Source: Sinohyriopsis cumingii
Taxonomy: Eukaryota > Mollusca > Bivalvia > Unionida > Unionidae
Reading direction: 5' to 3'
Length of the DNA stretch: 64,000 bases
Assembly (NCBI GenBank): GCA_028554795.2
Contig: CM068828.1
Coordinates: 22,529,436 to 22,593,435, forward strand
Of the stretch, positions 36,180 through 47,737 are shown piece after piece. The position numbers and the translations under genes are program-made. The notes beneath the pieces were generated by a model. It had not been told where the DNA came from and searched no databases. It was given only the letters and a program-made list of their open reading frames with translations. Position 1 is the stretch's first letter; each line of letters starts with the position of its first letter.

Positions 36180-36370
36180 TGTCCCACCCAGTCACATCAT
36201 GCTGACATCAGGCCGACCAGTCCTAACACTAACCTCTTAATGCTGAGCGCCAAGCGATGCAGCTGTTAGTACCATTTTTGTAAGTCTTTGGTATGACTCG
36301 GCCGGGAATCGAACCCACGACCTCCCGCATCCGAGGCGGACGCTCTAACCATTAGGCCACCGGAGCGGTC
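36180..36370 (-). mobile_element. SINE family A, minus-strand copy
   Basis: Minus strand begins GACCGCTCCGGTGGCCTAAT (A-box region), then GGGAGGTCGTGGGTTCGATT (B box), GGCCGAGTCATACC, and the body through GGACTGGTCGGCC to GACTGGGTGGGAC, where it stops. The head is well preserved and resembles a functional tRNA-like promoter. Confidence 0.92.
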
Positions 36371-36477
36371 TGTAGTATTAGTAGTAACAGCTGTAGTATT
36401 AGTAGCAATAGTTGTCGAATTAGTAGTAATAGTTGTAGTATTGGTAGTAATAATTGTATTATTAGTAGTTAATGTTG
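36371..36477. repeat. GTAGTA/TAATAG trinucleotide-rich tract
   Basis: Irregular repeats of TAGTATTAGTAGTAATAG next to the tRNA-like end of the SINE. Confidence 0.85.
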
Positions 36478-38080
36478 TTGTAGGCACTGATGTTTTTACA
36501 TGCTGGAGAGGTCGAATGACAAGACGTTGCATAAATTTCCATTTTGTTTCTCCATTAATGCATGACTAGAGGATTTGTCTTATTGTTTGTCATAATGGTA
36601 CAGCTTTAATCTGTGTAGAATGTTTTAAGGTTCAGGTAAGTCATAATGTATGATATTCATATGTTCATAAGAAACTGCAAATTAAAGGATGCCAAATGAA
36701 TAAAATTGGAAAACTCCGGAACATTTATAGTGGAACATAAAAAGAAACTAAAAGCAAAAATCAAATCCATTTATTTACAACATAGTTATTTACGTCAAAC
36801 TGCATCATTAACACAGCCTATGATCAATCACAAATAATGAATTGTATACTTATGTATTGATGAAAACTATACATGCAAAATTAAATCAATCAATTTAAGA
36901 TTATTACAGCAGGACTTAATTTCACCGGCAGAACTTACATCTAGATTTCAATTTGAGTTTAGAATCCAACGATATGATTGCCTGAAATTTAAGTCAGACC
37001 TAAAATGTCATAAATCACGACTTAACTCTGTCAACACCAAATCAATGATGACCATGAAACACCGTGTAACATTCAAGATGTTTAATAAATGTGGGTAACA
37101 TATTTTCAAAGACTTGTAAATATCCCATTTCTTTTGATAGGAATACACATATCTTGCTACGATTGTAAGGCCTCTAAAATTATGCACAGGACTAAGTTTA
37201 GTTTCACACAGAGGTTTATATAGGTAAATCAAAAGGTATGAAAAAGATACATTTCACTATATTGTTTCTAAAACATTAAATAAAACAAAATTATCATAAT
37301 GCAATGTAATTATTTACTAATCAGGTATCCCTGAAACTGTCCAATCAGAGAACAGATCATCAAAACGTGATGTGGATGAGTGACCTGAACAATGGTCTAG
37401 AGAGTTGAGCAGGTGTTAATCTTTCCTGGACTACTTTGGCAGTCAGCAGCGTGGTATGGGTTAATTTAAGATTTGTCTTGGTGAAATTCAGTCAAGTAAG
37501 ATAATCTACAGTCAAAAACACCTAAAAAACCTAAAAATGGCCTAAAGTACGAATAGGTTAAACTATACAATGAACATAAAAAAATCAAAGACTGAAGTAT
37601 ATAAAAATCCCTTACATGACGTAAAAACAAACGCATGTATAAAATTTTAAATAACAGCCAAAAAAAAAAAAAAAATAGTATCAATCAAATATATCAGTCA
37701 AATTTTATAAAACTCACAAAGCCATACAAATCGGAAATCACCTTCTTTTAACCTTTTCAATAAAATTGGTCATAAAAATAATATATACTGCCTTATAAAA
37801 TCAACTAAGAAACATCAGGGTAAATATCAACCAAACATCGACCAATAATTTACAGCGAAGGAAAAGGGCAATAATTATTAAATTATTTAATATTTCAAAA
37901 CATCTTTCTCCAATCCCTGGCCCAATCATTCAAGTTAAAACAACTATTAGTAAATGAGGAAAATATTAGTCTTCTTATGTTAAAAACAAATGTTATGACT
38001 TAACAAAGGCATTTAATACTGTACCAATATTAAACAGCTACTAATCAGCAGCGAGAATACCGTATATACTGGCTAATAAG
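36478..38080. other. Long AT-rich gap, no gene seen
   Basis: Short open frames only. A poly-A run lies at about 37660-37674. No repeats were recognised. Confidence 0.4.
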
Positions 38081-38206
38081 CAAACTGCACAGACCCACAT
38101 CTGTCATCACATAATGCACCAGAAGATCGGGGTCTATTTTCTTTGTTCCACTTATTACTCCAAACAAACTGCATAGACCCACATCTGGGTCTTTGAAGCT
38201 TGCAGT
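38081..38206. repeat. 84-bp spaced direct repeat with hairpin-forming motif
   Basis: CAAACTGCAyAGACCCACAT followed by CTG occurs at 38081 and 38165, 84 bp apart. A close relative sits at 51659, where it forms an inverted repeat. At 38176-38195 AGACCCACATCTGGGTCT is itself an inverted repeat. Possibly remains of a small foldback element. Confidence 0.7.
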
Positions 38207-38620
38207 TGGAATCGACTTATGAGTATATATGCCACTATCCTTTTCACAAGACATTCCAAATCAAAAGCAATAAATTCATTGCACAGAATATTGTACTTTC
38301 ATGTCATCTATCAATACTCTTAGAAATTTGTTAACATAACCAAATCAATGCAAATTCATACAATAAGGTATTTAAGATAGCCGAATTAATTCAACTTTAC
38401 ACTTTGTAATTTAACCTAACCTAATCAATGCAAACTTATGCAATAAGGTATGCAAAAAACATGAATCATGATTAAATTTCCAGTTTATTACATATAAATA
38501 ACAGTACACCAAATAATGTCATGCAAATTATATTTTCCAAAGTTAAACAAGCAACAAACTGTACTTGTGCACACATTGAAGACTTTGGAGAAACAGCTTG
38601 TTTAATATGCAATAATTACT

Positions 38621-39434
38621 TGTTACCGCATTTGTATGGGAAAATAAGAACGAGTTTTTCGGATGGAAATACTGCACGACCTTGGGGGTGCAGTATATCC
38701 ATCCAACAAAACGAGTTCATATTTTTCTATATAAATGTAGTAACCTTTTTATTATATGCTCAATTTCTTATTCTACCTAATGCTTCATTATATAAACAAA
38801 AAACACTACAGGACAAAAATTAACTGAATGTATGCCGTATTCCAGACTAAATACACAAGCGCAGATTCATCATTACACAACATTATTAATGCGCACATAA
38901 CTCCGCCCAGATAAATCTGAACTTAGTCGCACGCTAGACATAACTTTTGAAAGAAAATGGCGTTTAGGTCTACTTAAAATTTTAATTTGGAGTTATATTG
39001 TGAATGAATGCGCATTGCAACAACTTTTCCATTTGATCTGGAATGAATAGATTTTGGTATTTTTGTCAATTTTACTAAATTTCGTGATTATGGACTGAAT
39101 TTATCTGTGACAATTCTACATGAAATACATCCGACTGAAGCTGCGAGGGAGAAGCGTGTTTACATCTGCAAGTGTGTCTCTGTTCTGTCATAAATGTTTG
39201 AAATCATAATGTGGGAAAAATATGAAGTCATTCAATTACAATTATCACAAAGACGCTATACAATTTAATGTTTATTTCATTTTGAGTGCAGTAAGGAGGA
39301 TGTAATTGCACTTGGAATATATTCGAAATTACAGTACAATTTCGAAATGTGTAATCGAGCTTGAGAACTCATGACATGGCTCATGTAATTCGGATTTGCA
39401 GAACTAAGAAAGTACATGCTAAAGAAATTCAGGA
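38621..39434 (+). mobile_element. R2 element copy B with head-to-head inverted terminus
   Basis: 38684-39434 aligns with R2 copy A (22187-22936). Immediately before it, 38621-38683 is an inverted, about 80% matching copy of the first 60 bp, ending ATACTGCACGACCTT. This gives a long imperfect palindrome centred near 38684. The element is non-coding. Confidence 0.78.
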
Positions 39435-40165
39435 TGTAACACTGTAAGTATATTTTTTTGCCATTCTTATTACCAGCTAAAGAAGACATGTTATGCCTTG
39501 TCACTTGCATGTTATTTGTAGGGACCCAGCAATTTTATGAAATCTGGCGTCTATCGCCAGCCTAAATCCGAAACATTGTATCAAAAAAGTTAGCGCGCAA
39601 TGTAGCAAAGCAGCTGGTATGTCAGTCTACGAAACATCTGCCTTAGTTCATTCAGAAACAAATTTAATCAACCAAAAAAACGTAAACCGCCCACTATGTG
39701 AGTGTACATCCGTTTACAAATCAAAAGTGCTGCCCTCAGCGTCCATTGTTTGTTTACAATAGAAAGTAGTTCCTTTATGAGAGCAATATGAAGTTGCGCG
39801 CGAGATCAATATCGTAAAATACTGAACAATTCTGATAATCAAGTTAACGGAGACAAAAAAAATGAGCATATATTAATGAAGCATATTGTACAGTGGATAT
39901 AAGCATAACATAATATAATAAAATTGCTAAGAATGTAATCCAAAGCCAATCCGTAGTCATACTACAAACAGTTTTCTTTTCATAGTAGGTTAACATACTG
40001 ATTTCAAGACATCCCCTTTTTATTATCAAAATGAAACACTAAATAACATTTGTTTTATAATCAAAATACAGCAAAATAACTTTGGAATCAAACTATAAAT
40101 CACTGAAGAATATAACTTGAATCTGATCTAAATATCTGAACATGATCATGACTATGGTCGGCATA
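39435..40165. other. Unique sequence, no gene seen
   Basis: 39540-39800 contains several CpG dinucleotides (CGCGCAATG, GCGCGCGAGATC), but no promoter or exon is recognisable. Confidence 0.35.
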
Positions 40166-41180
40166 CTGAGCCAACCCCTGACTTCCTGGCCATGCCCTGC
40201 ATATTGAACTCAACCCTTACTTTCTGGCCATGATCTGCATATTCAGTCCACCCCAAATTCCTGGAGAATGCCTGCATGTTGAACCCACCCCTAATTTCCT
40301 GGCCATAGTCTGCATGTTGAGCCCACCCCTGACTTCCTGGCAATAACCTGCATGTTGAGCCCACCCTTGACTTCCTGGCCATGGCCTTATGTTGAGCCCA
40401 CCGCTGAATTCCTGGCCATGGCCTGTATGTTGAGCCCACCCCTGAATTCCTGGCCATGGCCTGCATGTTGAGCCCACCCCTAACTTCCTGGCCATGGCCT
40501 GTATGTTGAGCCCACCCCTCACTTCCTGGCCATGGCCTGCATGTTGAGCCCACCCCTAACTTCCTGGCCATGGCCTGTATGTTGAGCCCACCCCCACTTC
40601 CTGGCCATAACCTGCATGTTGAGCCCACCCTTGACTTCCTGGCCATGGCCTTATGTTGAGCCCACCGCTGAATTCCTGGCCATGGCCTGTATGTTGAGCC
40701 CACCCCTGAATTCCTGGCCATGGCCTGCATGTTGAGCCCACCCCTAACTTCCTGGCCATGGCCTGTATGTTGAGCCCACCCCTCACTTCCTGGCCATGGC
40801 CTGCATGTTGAGCCCACCCTTGACTTCCTGGCCATGGCCTGTATGTTGAGCCCACCCCCACTTCCTGGCCATAACCTGCATGTTGAGCACACCCTTGACT
40901 TCCTGGCCATGGCCTTATGTTGAGCCCACCGCTGAATTCCTGGCCATGGCCTGTATGTTGAGCCCACCCCTGAATTCCTGGCCATGGCCTGCATGTTGAG
41001 CCCACCCCTAACTTCCTGGCCATGGCCTGTATGTTGAGCCCACCCCTCACTTCCTGGCCATGGCCTGCATGTTGAGCCCACCCTTGACTTCCTGGCCATG
41101 GCCTATATGTTGAACTCACCCCCAACCTTCTGGCCATGGCCTGCATGTTGAGCCCACCCATGACTTCCTGGCTATGGTTT
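40166..41180. repeat. 37/38-bp satellite with 264-bp higher-order repeat
   Basis: Unit CTTCCTGGCCATGGCCTGCA followed by TGTTGAGCCCACCCCTGA. Seven-unit blocks repeat with a 264-bp period, marked by the rare CATAACCTGC variant at 40343, 40607 and 40871 and by the short CCTTATG unit following each. Because 264 is a multiple of three, the minus strand stays open for up to 315 codons (GGLNMQAMARKLGVGSTCRP-like). No coding context exists on either side, so it is a satellite and not a gene. Confidence 0.95.
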
Positions 41181-42405
41181 TACCAGCTACCAGTTTTTAC
41201 TCTTCGGAACATTTTTATGCATTAAAAATAAAAAAAGCAAACCTTTGTGTAATCTCATTAAAGTAAAAACAAAAAACTATCTGCAAGCTACCAGTATGTA
41301 TAGAACTGTTTATCAATGCATGACACAAATGCCCTCTAACTCTAACAAACATGTTATCAATGCATGACAAATGCCCTCTAACAAATCTGTTATCAATGCA
41401 TGATACAAACATTTTGCAAACAGACCTGGCTTATGGAAATAAAAAAACTAGCATTTAAACTTAGAAACATTCAAAATAATGATGAATGTCCTCACTTTTG
41501 CTGTTTCCATCATTTTGCTGCAATTACTTATTTCAAGTAAAGCGGTGCTTCATTGTGGATATATTTTAAAGTGGTTTTCTTTCTTTCCTCCCCATGGTGC
41601 CTTACTGACCTATGCTGCAGCACTCTGATCTTATGTGAAGCAGCAGTAATAAACATGGCTTACTTTTTCCAAACAAACTCATCAGGTTTCTATCACCTAT
41701 TTTACAGTAATCCCTCCTAAAATTAAATTCACTCCAAAACAACAGCCTTCAGGCTATTTCCTTAAACTGTGTAGCTAAATTCAGAATCGAACATTCTTAA
41801 ACATAACATGTCAAGAGATGTCTCCATTTATGGTTATAGACTAGCGAAACAACACTCGTTGAATAAAATAAGATTGTGTCAAACTTTTGAATTCGTCAGA
41901 GACTTGAGTCAATCATATCATTTAAACACACCCAAATGTCAGACTCCATGCCATGGGTAATCTGTGCAAAATAGTTGCCCTTGAGCCAATCATATCATCC
42001 ACTTTTGTTTGAATACAATGCATTAATAATCAAAATAAAACACAGACTTTTGTGTCCATTAATAATCTAATAAAACATTGACTTTCATGTCCATTTTCCA
42101 TTTAAAGGGGACGGTGAAAATTAGGAAACTAGGTTTTATGCTTTGCAGTAATTTTTGGTTCTAATTTCATGATCACGAATCATTTAATGTTAGAAATTAC
42201 AGTTATTTACAGATTTCCCACCAAAAGTTGACACATCCATAAAAAAAGAGTGAAATTTTTGGAAGCCAATGAATCATGACTTCAGGTCCATTGCTAAAAT
42301 TAATCATTTTATCCAATATTTCGTTCTGTAAATGCATGAAATGATGACATGAACCTTGTAAGAGTTAATTTACTCTAACTCATTTTCAAGGCTGCCATTT
42401 TATAC
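41181..42405. other. AT-rich gap, no gene seen
   Basis: Contains a small 40-bp duplication around 41310-41405 (TTATCAATGCATGACA, CAAATGCCCTCTAAC). No coding was recognised. Confidence 0.4.
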
Positions 42406-42484
42406 AATAATGGTGTTATGTAGTAACTGTAATAATGGTGTTATGTAGTAACTGTAATAATGGTGTTATGTAGTAACTGTAATA
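42406..42484. repeat. 25-bp repeat, three units
   Basis: AATAATGGTGTTATGTAGTA followed by ACTGT, three identical copies. Confidence 0.95.
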
Positions 42485-43269
42485 AAGCAAAATGAAGATT
42501 TGATGATTTTATTCACCTTAAAGTACTTTAAAAATCTGACACTGAAACTTACTAAAAATTTATGTTTAAAGTGAGTATTTGAACATTCTACATTCACTTC
42601 TCCAACTTGCCCTATTCCTTCATCATTAATAAGTCTTGTTGCCCTAAGGCATAGTATTCTGTCTTCTAAGACAAATATTTATTGGCATTTACATTTTACA
42701 TAACTGCCTCTTTTCTGAAGAACTATATAAGGCACAAGCATAAGGTACATGCAGAATTCAATCGCATTGTATTAACTTCTATTTCTTGGAAGTTTTAATG
42801 TATTCATTTGATTTCATAATTTATTTGAATGATTTATTAAAAAATTAAATCATAACCATCTTTGAGAAAGCTGCAAAATGCAAACATGGAAGAAATGAAA
42901 AATGCCAGATATAAGAAAATCCAACATTTAAAAAAGAAATTAGGTTGAACCATTTGGATCACTGTATTTGTACAATTTTATGTACAAGTTTTACATAAAT
43001 GTATTTTCTTGCTATTCACATCCGTATTTACATCAACTGTTTTCAAGGACTCCATTCTTTACATTCTCATTGGAATGCACCTTAAACCAGACTGTAATCA
43101 ATGATTACATAGCTCACCCCCATGAAGCTTTTAGCAGTCTCTCACAGCCACTGTAAACATTAATTACCATACAGAAAATAAATTCACACTCAGGTGATCT
43201 TGGCAAGAAAATGTTGGCCCCTGCAACGGGGCATAAAAGACATAAAACAGTAAAAAGAAAATGATTTTG

Positions 43270-44430
43270 TATGATCTGAATGTAGAGGTACTATAATGAC
43301 TTGTCAAGTTGTATATAGCATGCCCAACACTCATTTGGTTATGAGTTAAATGTAAAGACTTAAGAAAAGTGAATAAAAGATATAGGTTACAATCAGCTTC
43401 TTTTGCTGCAAGAGTAAGGCTGTAATTGACATGCATATCATCATCTAACAAGTGCATGAGAAATGAACATCTAACACAAAATTAACCCAAGCCAGTGAAG
43501 CATAAAATCTGAGCTATAATTACTTATTTCTGCAATGAGTCGAGCTCATCAAAATACACAACTTCAACAATTTTATGATTCTATTCATGTTAGTATGTCT
43601 AAAACAAGCTAAATGTAAGAACCTAAGCCAGTAAAAAAAATGTATGTCACTGTGACTGATACAAAGGCAATCATTGCACATATAAACAATTAAACACAAA
43701 ATTTAGTTAAAGTCTGTAAGGCACAAAAATTGTGACACAGTGACCTATTTTTGTTAAAAGTTTGTATTATTTGCTCATCATGATCCAATCACCAAGTTTT
43801 ATGATTCGAAACATAACAGAATGTATACAGTATGCATAAAACCAATGTGATTTTGAGCGAGAGGTAAAAATGGAACTAAGCACAGCAGCTTTCTCTGATT
43901 GTAAGGGCATGTTATTATGTAGTGCATGCAATCATGTAGTCTAATGACTAGCATGATGAGTGCCTGAGAAATAACCCAAGTCTGTGAAGCCTTAAATGTG
44001 GGTCAAAGTAACTACCTTTGTGATGAGGTTCAACTATTCCTTAAGATGCATCCCATAATCAATTTCATTATTCTATATATAACAGTCTGTATATAGGGTG
44101 GGGGAAAAAAGTTTTGGTCAAGAACTAAATGCAAAAACCTAACTGAGCCATTAAACTGTGAATGTATGTCACAGTGACTTTCTTTTGCAGCACAGGTGTG
44201 GTACTAAGAGATGCATACAATGATCTAGCTTGATGATTGCAGCATGAACAGAACTTAAGAAACAAGCTTAAAGCACAACATTTAAAGTCATGTTAATGCA
44301 AAATGTCGATTGCAGTGACCTAATTTTGTGCTGAAAATATAGTACTCTTCATGATGCAACCATGCACTAAATTTCATGATTCCAGATAAACATGTATGCA
44401 TAAAAGGTGCAAAACACTTTACCAGGAATA
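43270..44430. repeat. Old degenerate 180-260-bp tandem repeat, about five or six units
   Basis: Recurring ordered blocks: AAATGTAAnnACCTAAGCCAGT, TGTATGTCACnGTGACnT, a TTTTGnTGC block, GATGCATnCnATnATC, TTTCATGATTCnA and AACAnTATGTATA. Units are heavily diverged. Similar blocks (GTGACCTATTTT, TTTCATGATTCTA) occur in repeats I associate with mollusc introns. Confidence 0.6.
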
Positions 44431-44502
44431 TACAAATAATTAACGTATGTCTGTGCAAAGTATTCCCTTATTCAAACTGTTGCCTAGGACCCAGGAAGAA
44501 AA

Positions 44503-44802
44503 CCGCTCCAGTGGCCTAGTGGTTAGATCATCCACCTTGGATGCGGGAGGTCACGGGTCTGAACCCCGGCTGAGTCATACCAAAGACATAAAAATGGTAC
44601 TAACAGCTGCCTCGCTATGCACTCATCATTAAGATGTTAGTGTTAGAATGGGTCGGAATGGTGTCAGAATAATGTATCTGGGTGGGACATAATGCTACAT
44701 GTCTGTGACATGATTCCCCAGTGCTAGACACCACTATAAACTGCCATACTGCAGACATCATAGCAATATGACTGAAAATTGCTAAAGCTGTGGTAAAAAT
44801 CC

Positions 44803-44836
<34 letters not shown>
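44503..44836 (+). mobile_element. SINE family A, longest copy
   Basis: Runs from the tRNA-like head (CCGCTCCAGTGGCCTAGTGG, then GGGAGGTCACGGGTCTGAAC) through the spacer AAAAATGGTACTAACAGCTG, the body (TTAGTGTTAGAATGGGTCGG, CTGGGTGGGACATAATGC, AAACTGCCATACTGCAGACA, AGCAATATGACTGAAAATTG) to GTAAAAATCC and an (AC)n tail at 44803-44836. This and 55943 define the full family structure of about 300-330 bp. Confidence 0.93.
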
Positions 44837-44837
<1 letters not shown>

Positions 44838-46070
44838 CTTGAAAGAAAGAATGGCAGAGATACAGTAAGACTACACTTATGTTTTATGTTTCCTGACACC
44901 AACATCTATGTTGATGCAGACATAAGTGTAGTTCATTAACCCACTTCCTACTGGTGAGCTATAGATGGTTCTGCGGAAGAAATATTTGGATTACTTCTGC
45001 ACTTCTAATTCTGTGTAGTTTCATTTCTACTATAACATAGGCAAAAACAGAAAAATATACACCGGTGAACACAATCTCCAAGTAGATATACAAACAATGA
45101 CAACCTGAATTAATATTCAAGCATAAAAACCACTGATGAATTTGGTTTCAACATTCAGAAAATGTAAACTTGTCAACAGTTAAAAAAAATTCTATATGAA
45201 CAGAGTAATTACAGCCTTTCTAAATGAGAACAGCCCTACCCCTTGGTTTCTGACCCTCAAATTTAAACAGAAAACACAACTGGCTGCAATCAGATTCAGT
45301 TTAGGTTTATCCACTGTTCCATGTATAAAAAAGAATGCATTTATGTGGTTCAAGTTTCTTATGCCAATACTTTAAGAGAAAGAATTATTCAAAGGATACT
45401 CCATTACTTGTATAAAGAATGTCAACAAAACAATGGGCCATGTCTTTACATAACAAGCAAGGAAAATAAAACAAGGAACATACCTTTACAGCACTAAGAA
45501 AACAAAGGAATAAGAAAACCGAAACACCTGATGAAAACTAGTCTTAAAACTACTTTAGTCTAATTCACTAATCAGCTACTAAATGTACTTCAGTCCAATT
45601 CACTAACTGGCATTAAAAATGTACAGTAAATATACGTCAGTCATCTTGATACTAAAATTTACTATTTTATTAGTAACTCATTATACTCTGCTTATGTCTT
45701 GATTATTAGAAACCAAATAATGCTTAATGTGAGGATAGTAAACACAATATATTTTACAGAAATAGAAAATTATAACATTGTTATGATAATAGCACTTTGT
45801 ATATTACAATGATATTCACATCAAATGGTGAAAAGTGCATAAATCAATACATTTCATTGTGCTTGTTTTCTTTTTAATGGTACTTTCAACACAATATTGT
45901 TTATGTCACACTTAAGAAATGGGAGCTAAGTGCTTTTTCCAAAGACACACAGTGGCAGCTAACCCAACCTAGCTTGGGAAAGTACTGAAAGCACAACCAG
46001 TTGATTACGAGTCCAACATTCTACCAACCGTGCTACCATGATGCCCTATATGTAACTGGTGAAAACCTGA
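44837..46070. other. AT-rich gap, no gene seen
   Basis: No coding block was recognised. Confidence 0.4.
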
Positions 46071-46283
46071 AAATAAATCTACCATACTGTACAATACCAA
46101 CTCACTTTCCTTAGTGAATCTACCATACTGTACAATACCAACTCACTTTCCTTAATAAATCTACAATACTATACAATAGCAACTCACTTTCCTTAATAAA
46201 TCTACCATATTGAACAATACCAACTCACTTTCATTAATAAACTTACAATACTGTACAATATCAACTCACTTTCATTAATACAT
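46071..46283. repeat. 43/44-bp minisatellite, five units
   Basis: Unit AATCTACCATACTGTACAAT followed by ACCAACTCACTTTCCTTAATA. Confidence 0.93.
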
Positions 46284-46539
46284 ATATGCTTTTGACTGAT
46301 ATCCACACATACAAGATAAAAGATGCAAAAACATACAAAAAGGTATAAAAATAAAACACCACCCTCTAATCATTATGAATTCTACATGCACATGTATATT
46401 CTTATACAAACCACAATAGAGGTCAACAACAGCATGATAGTAAAATATGTAGTCAAACAGAAAAAATCATTTTATTTATGCTATGGATTTCTGGCTCAAG
46501 TTTCATTTACTACTTTTATATCTATGCTTGAGTGACATG

Positions 46540-46626
46540 GAAACCAATGACTTAACATGTTGAGTCAATTTATACTGCTTGAACAAGGAGCTAATATGTT
46601 GAGTCAATTTATACTGCCTGAACAGC
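46540..46626. repeat. 41-bp duplication
   Basis: ATGTTGAGTCAATTTATACT followed by GCyTGAACA occurs twice (about 46556 and 46596). Confidence 0.85.
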
Positions 46627-46639
46627 AATGTTGGCAACT

Positions 46640-47060
46640 TTGAATTTTTCTGTTGTTTGCTTGAAGAAGCTGTAAATCAACGTCTGCAGTTGTTTCCTTA
46701 AACAAGCAGTATAACAGTTTCTAAAGTTGTTTCCTGGAAGCTATATATCAATGTCTTCGTTTGTTAGAGAAGCTGTATATCAATGTCTGCAGTTGTTATC
46801 CTAGGGAAGATGTTTATCAACGTCTGCAGTTGTGATCTTAAAGAAGCAGTACAGTCAACTCCGCTGATATGCATAGCCTCGGGACCGGACCCAAGCTATG
46901 CATATAAACGGAGTATGCATTTAAGCGGAATTCATGTATATTTACAAGGTAAAACGGGACCATACTTTCACTATGTACTTAAGCAATCTATGCAATTAAG
47001 CGATATGCATTTAAATGGAGCTGACTGTATATAAATGTCTACAGACATTTCCTTAAAGGA
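46640..47060. repeat. 37-bp satellite, diverged block, interrupted by a MITE
   Basis: About seven diverged units of the same satellite as 49736-50700 (GAAGCTGTATATCAATGTCT, GCAGTTGTT). The pogo-like MITE at 46852-47027 splits one unit: AAGAAGCAGTA before it and TATAAATGTCTACAG after it rejoin into a normal unit. Confidence 0.9.
46852..47027. mobile_element. pogo-like MITE, 176 bp
   Basis: Terminal inverted repeats CAGTCAACTCC and GGAGCTGACTG (10 of 11 pair), flanked by TA on both sides (46850-46851, 47028-47029) as expected for Tc1/mariner/pogo insertion. The interior repeats TATGCATnTAAnCGGA-type blocks. Joining the flanks without the element and one TA restores a satellite unit, so the ends are certain. 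Confidence 0.93.
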
Positions 47061-47668
47061 GACTAGAAATCAAAATTTTCCTTTTACGTATGTAATTCTC
47101 TACAGATTTTAATTCGACTGCAATGTTTATAAATTAAATATCGTAAGCGGGTAGTGGTTATATTGCCTGGAAGATACCACGATTCCGTAAATTGCCAAGT
47201 TTTTCCGAGTTCTGATGAGACGACAGATCACGTGGTACCGTGACGCAATACTAGCCAGTCCTCGAATACACACATAAACATTGGCGAGCGAGGCAGAAAG
47301 GAGGAGACCACATTTGGGTTGCATATTCAAAAGTTGAATCTGCACTCTGATATAATAGTTTATGTACTGTACTGGTCAGTGCTAAAATAATTTTTTTTTG
47401 GCACAGATCCTGGGCTCATGACTTAAATAAACTCAAGCCCTGACTGAAATTCCACAAGCCCGGACAGTTCATACCTGGCAACTCTCAAGACGGGAGAAAA
47501 ACCTCCCGATTTTGGGGATATTTTCTCATCTACCTCCCGATCTCATAATATCTCTCAATTTTTCGCAGCAAAGTCCCGATTATTACATTATGTCTGTCAA
47601 TTTTCATTTGTCAGAAGAAACCCCCCCAACCCCAAACCATTTATAAATTGATATAACGTATGCAATCC

Positions 47669-47737
47669 AGTCTAAACTGCCACACTGCGATATGACTGAA
47701 AAATTGTTAAAGCTATGTTAAAAAATCAAATCATATG
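47669..47737 (+). mobile_element. SINE family A, 3' fragment
   Basis: TCTAAACTGCCACACTGCGA, TATGACTGAAAAATTGTTAA and AGCTATGTTAAAAAATC match the 3' end of the copy at 44503. The first two thirds are missing, and ten bases around the expected CAGACATCATAG are deleted. Confidence 0.8.

Noticed and set aside
36290..36370. tRNA gene on the minus strand
   Set aside because: A and B box sequences are followed by the same SINE body as in other copies, so it is a SINE head and not a free tRNA gene.
40152..41161. Minus-strand frames of 315 and 201 codons with WPGSQGWAQHAGHG-like repeats
   Set aside because: Product of a 38-bp satellite with a period divisible by three; overlapping frames are open at once and no splice or start context is present.
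47127..47345. Minus-strand 72-codon frame in a CpG-richer patch as a first exon
   Set aside because: It is on the wrong side of the gene (downstream of its stop), has no clear splice donor and no recognised similarity.
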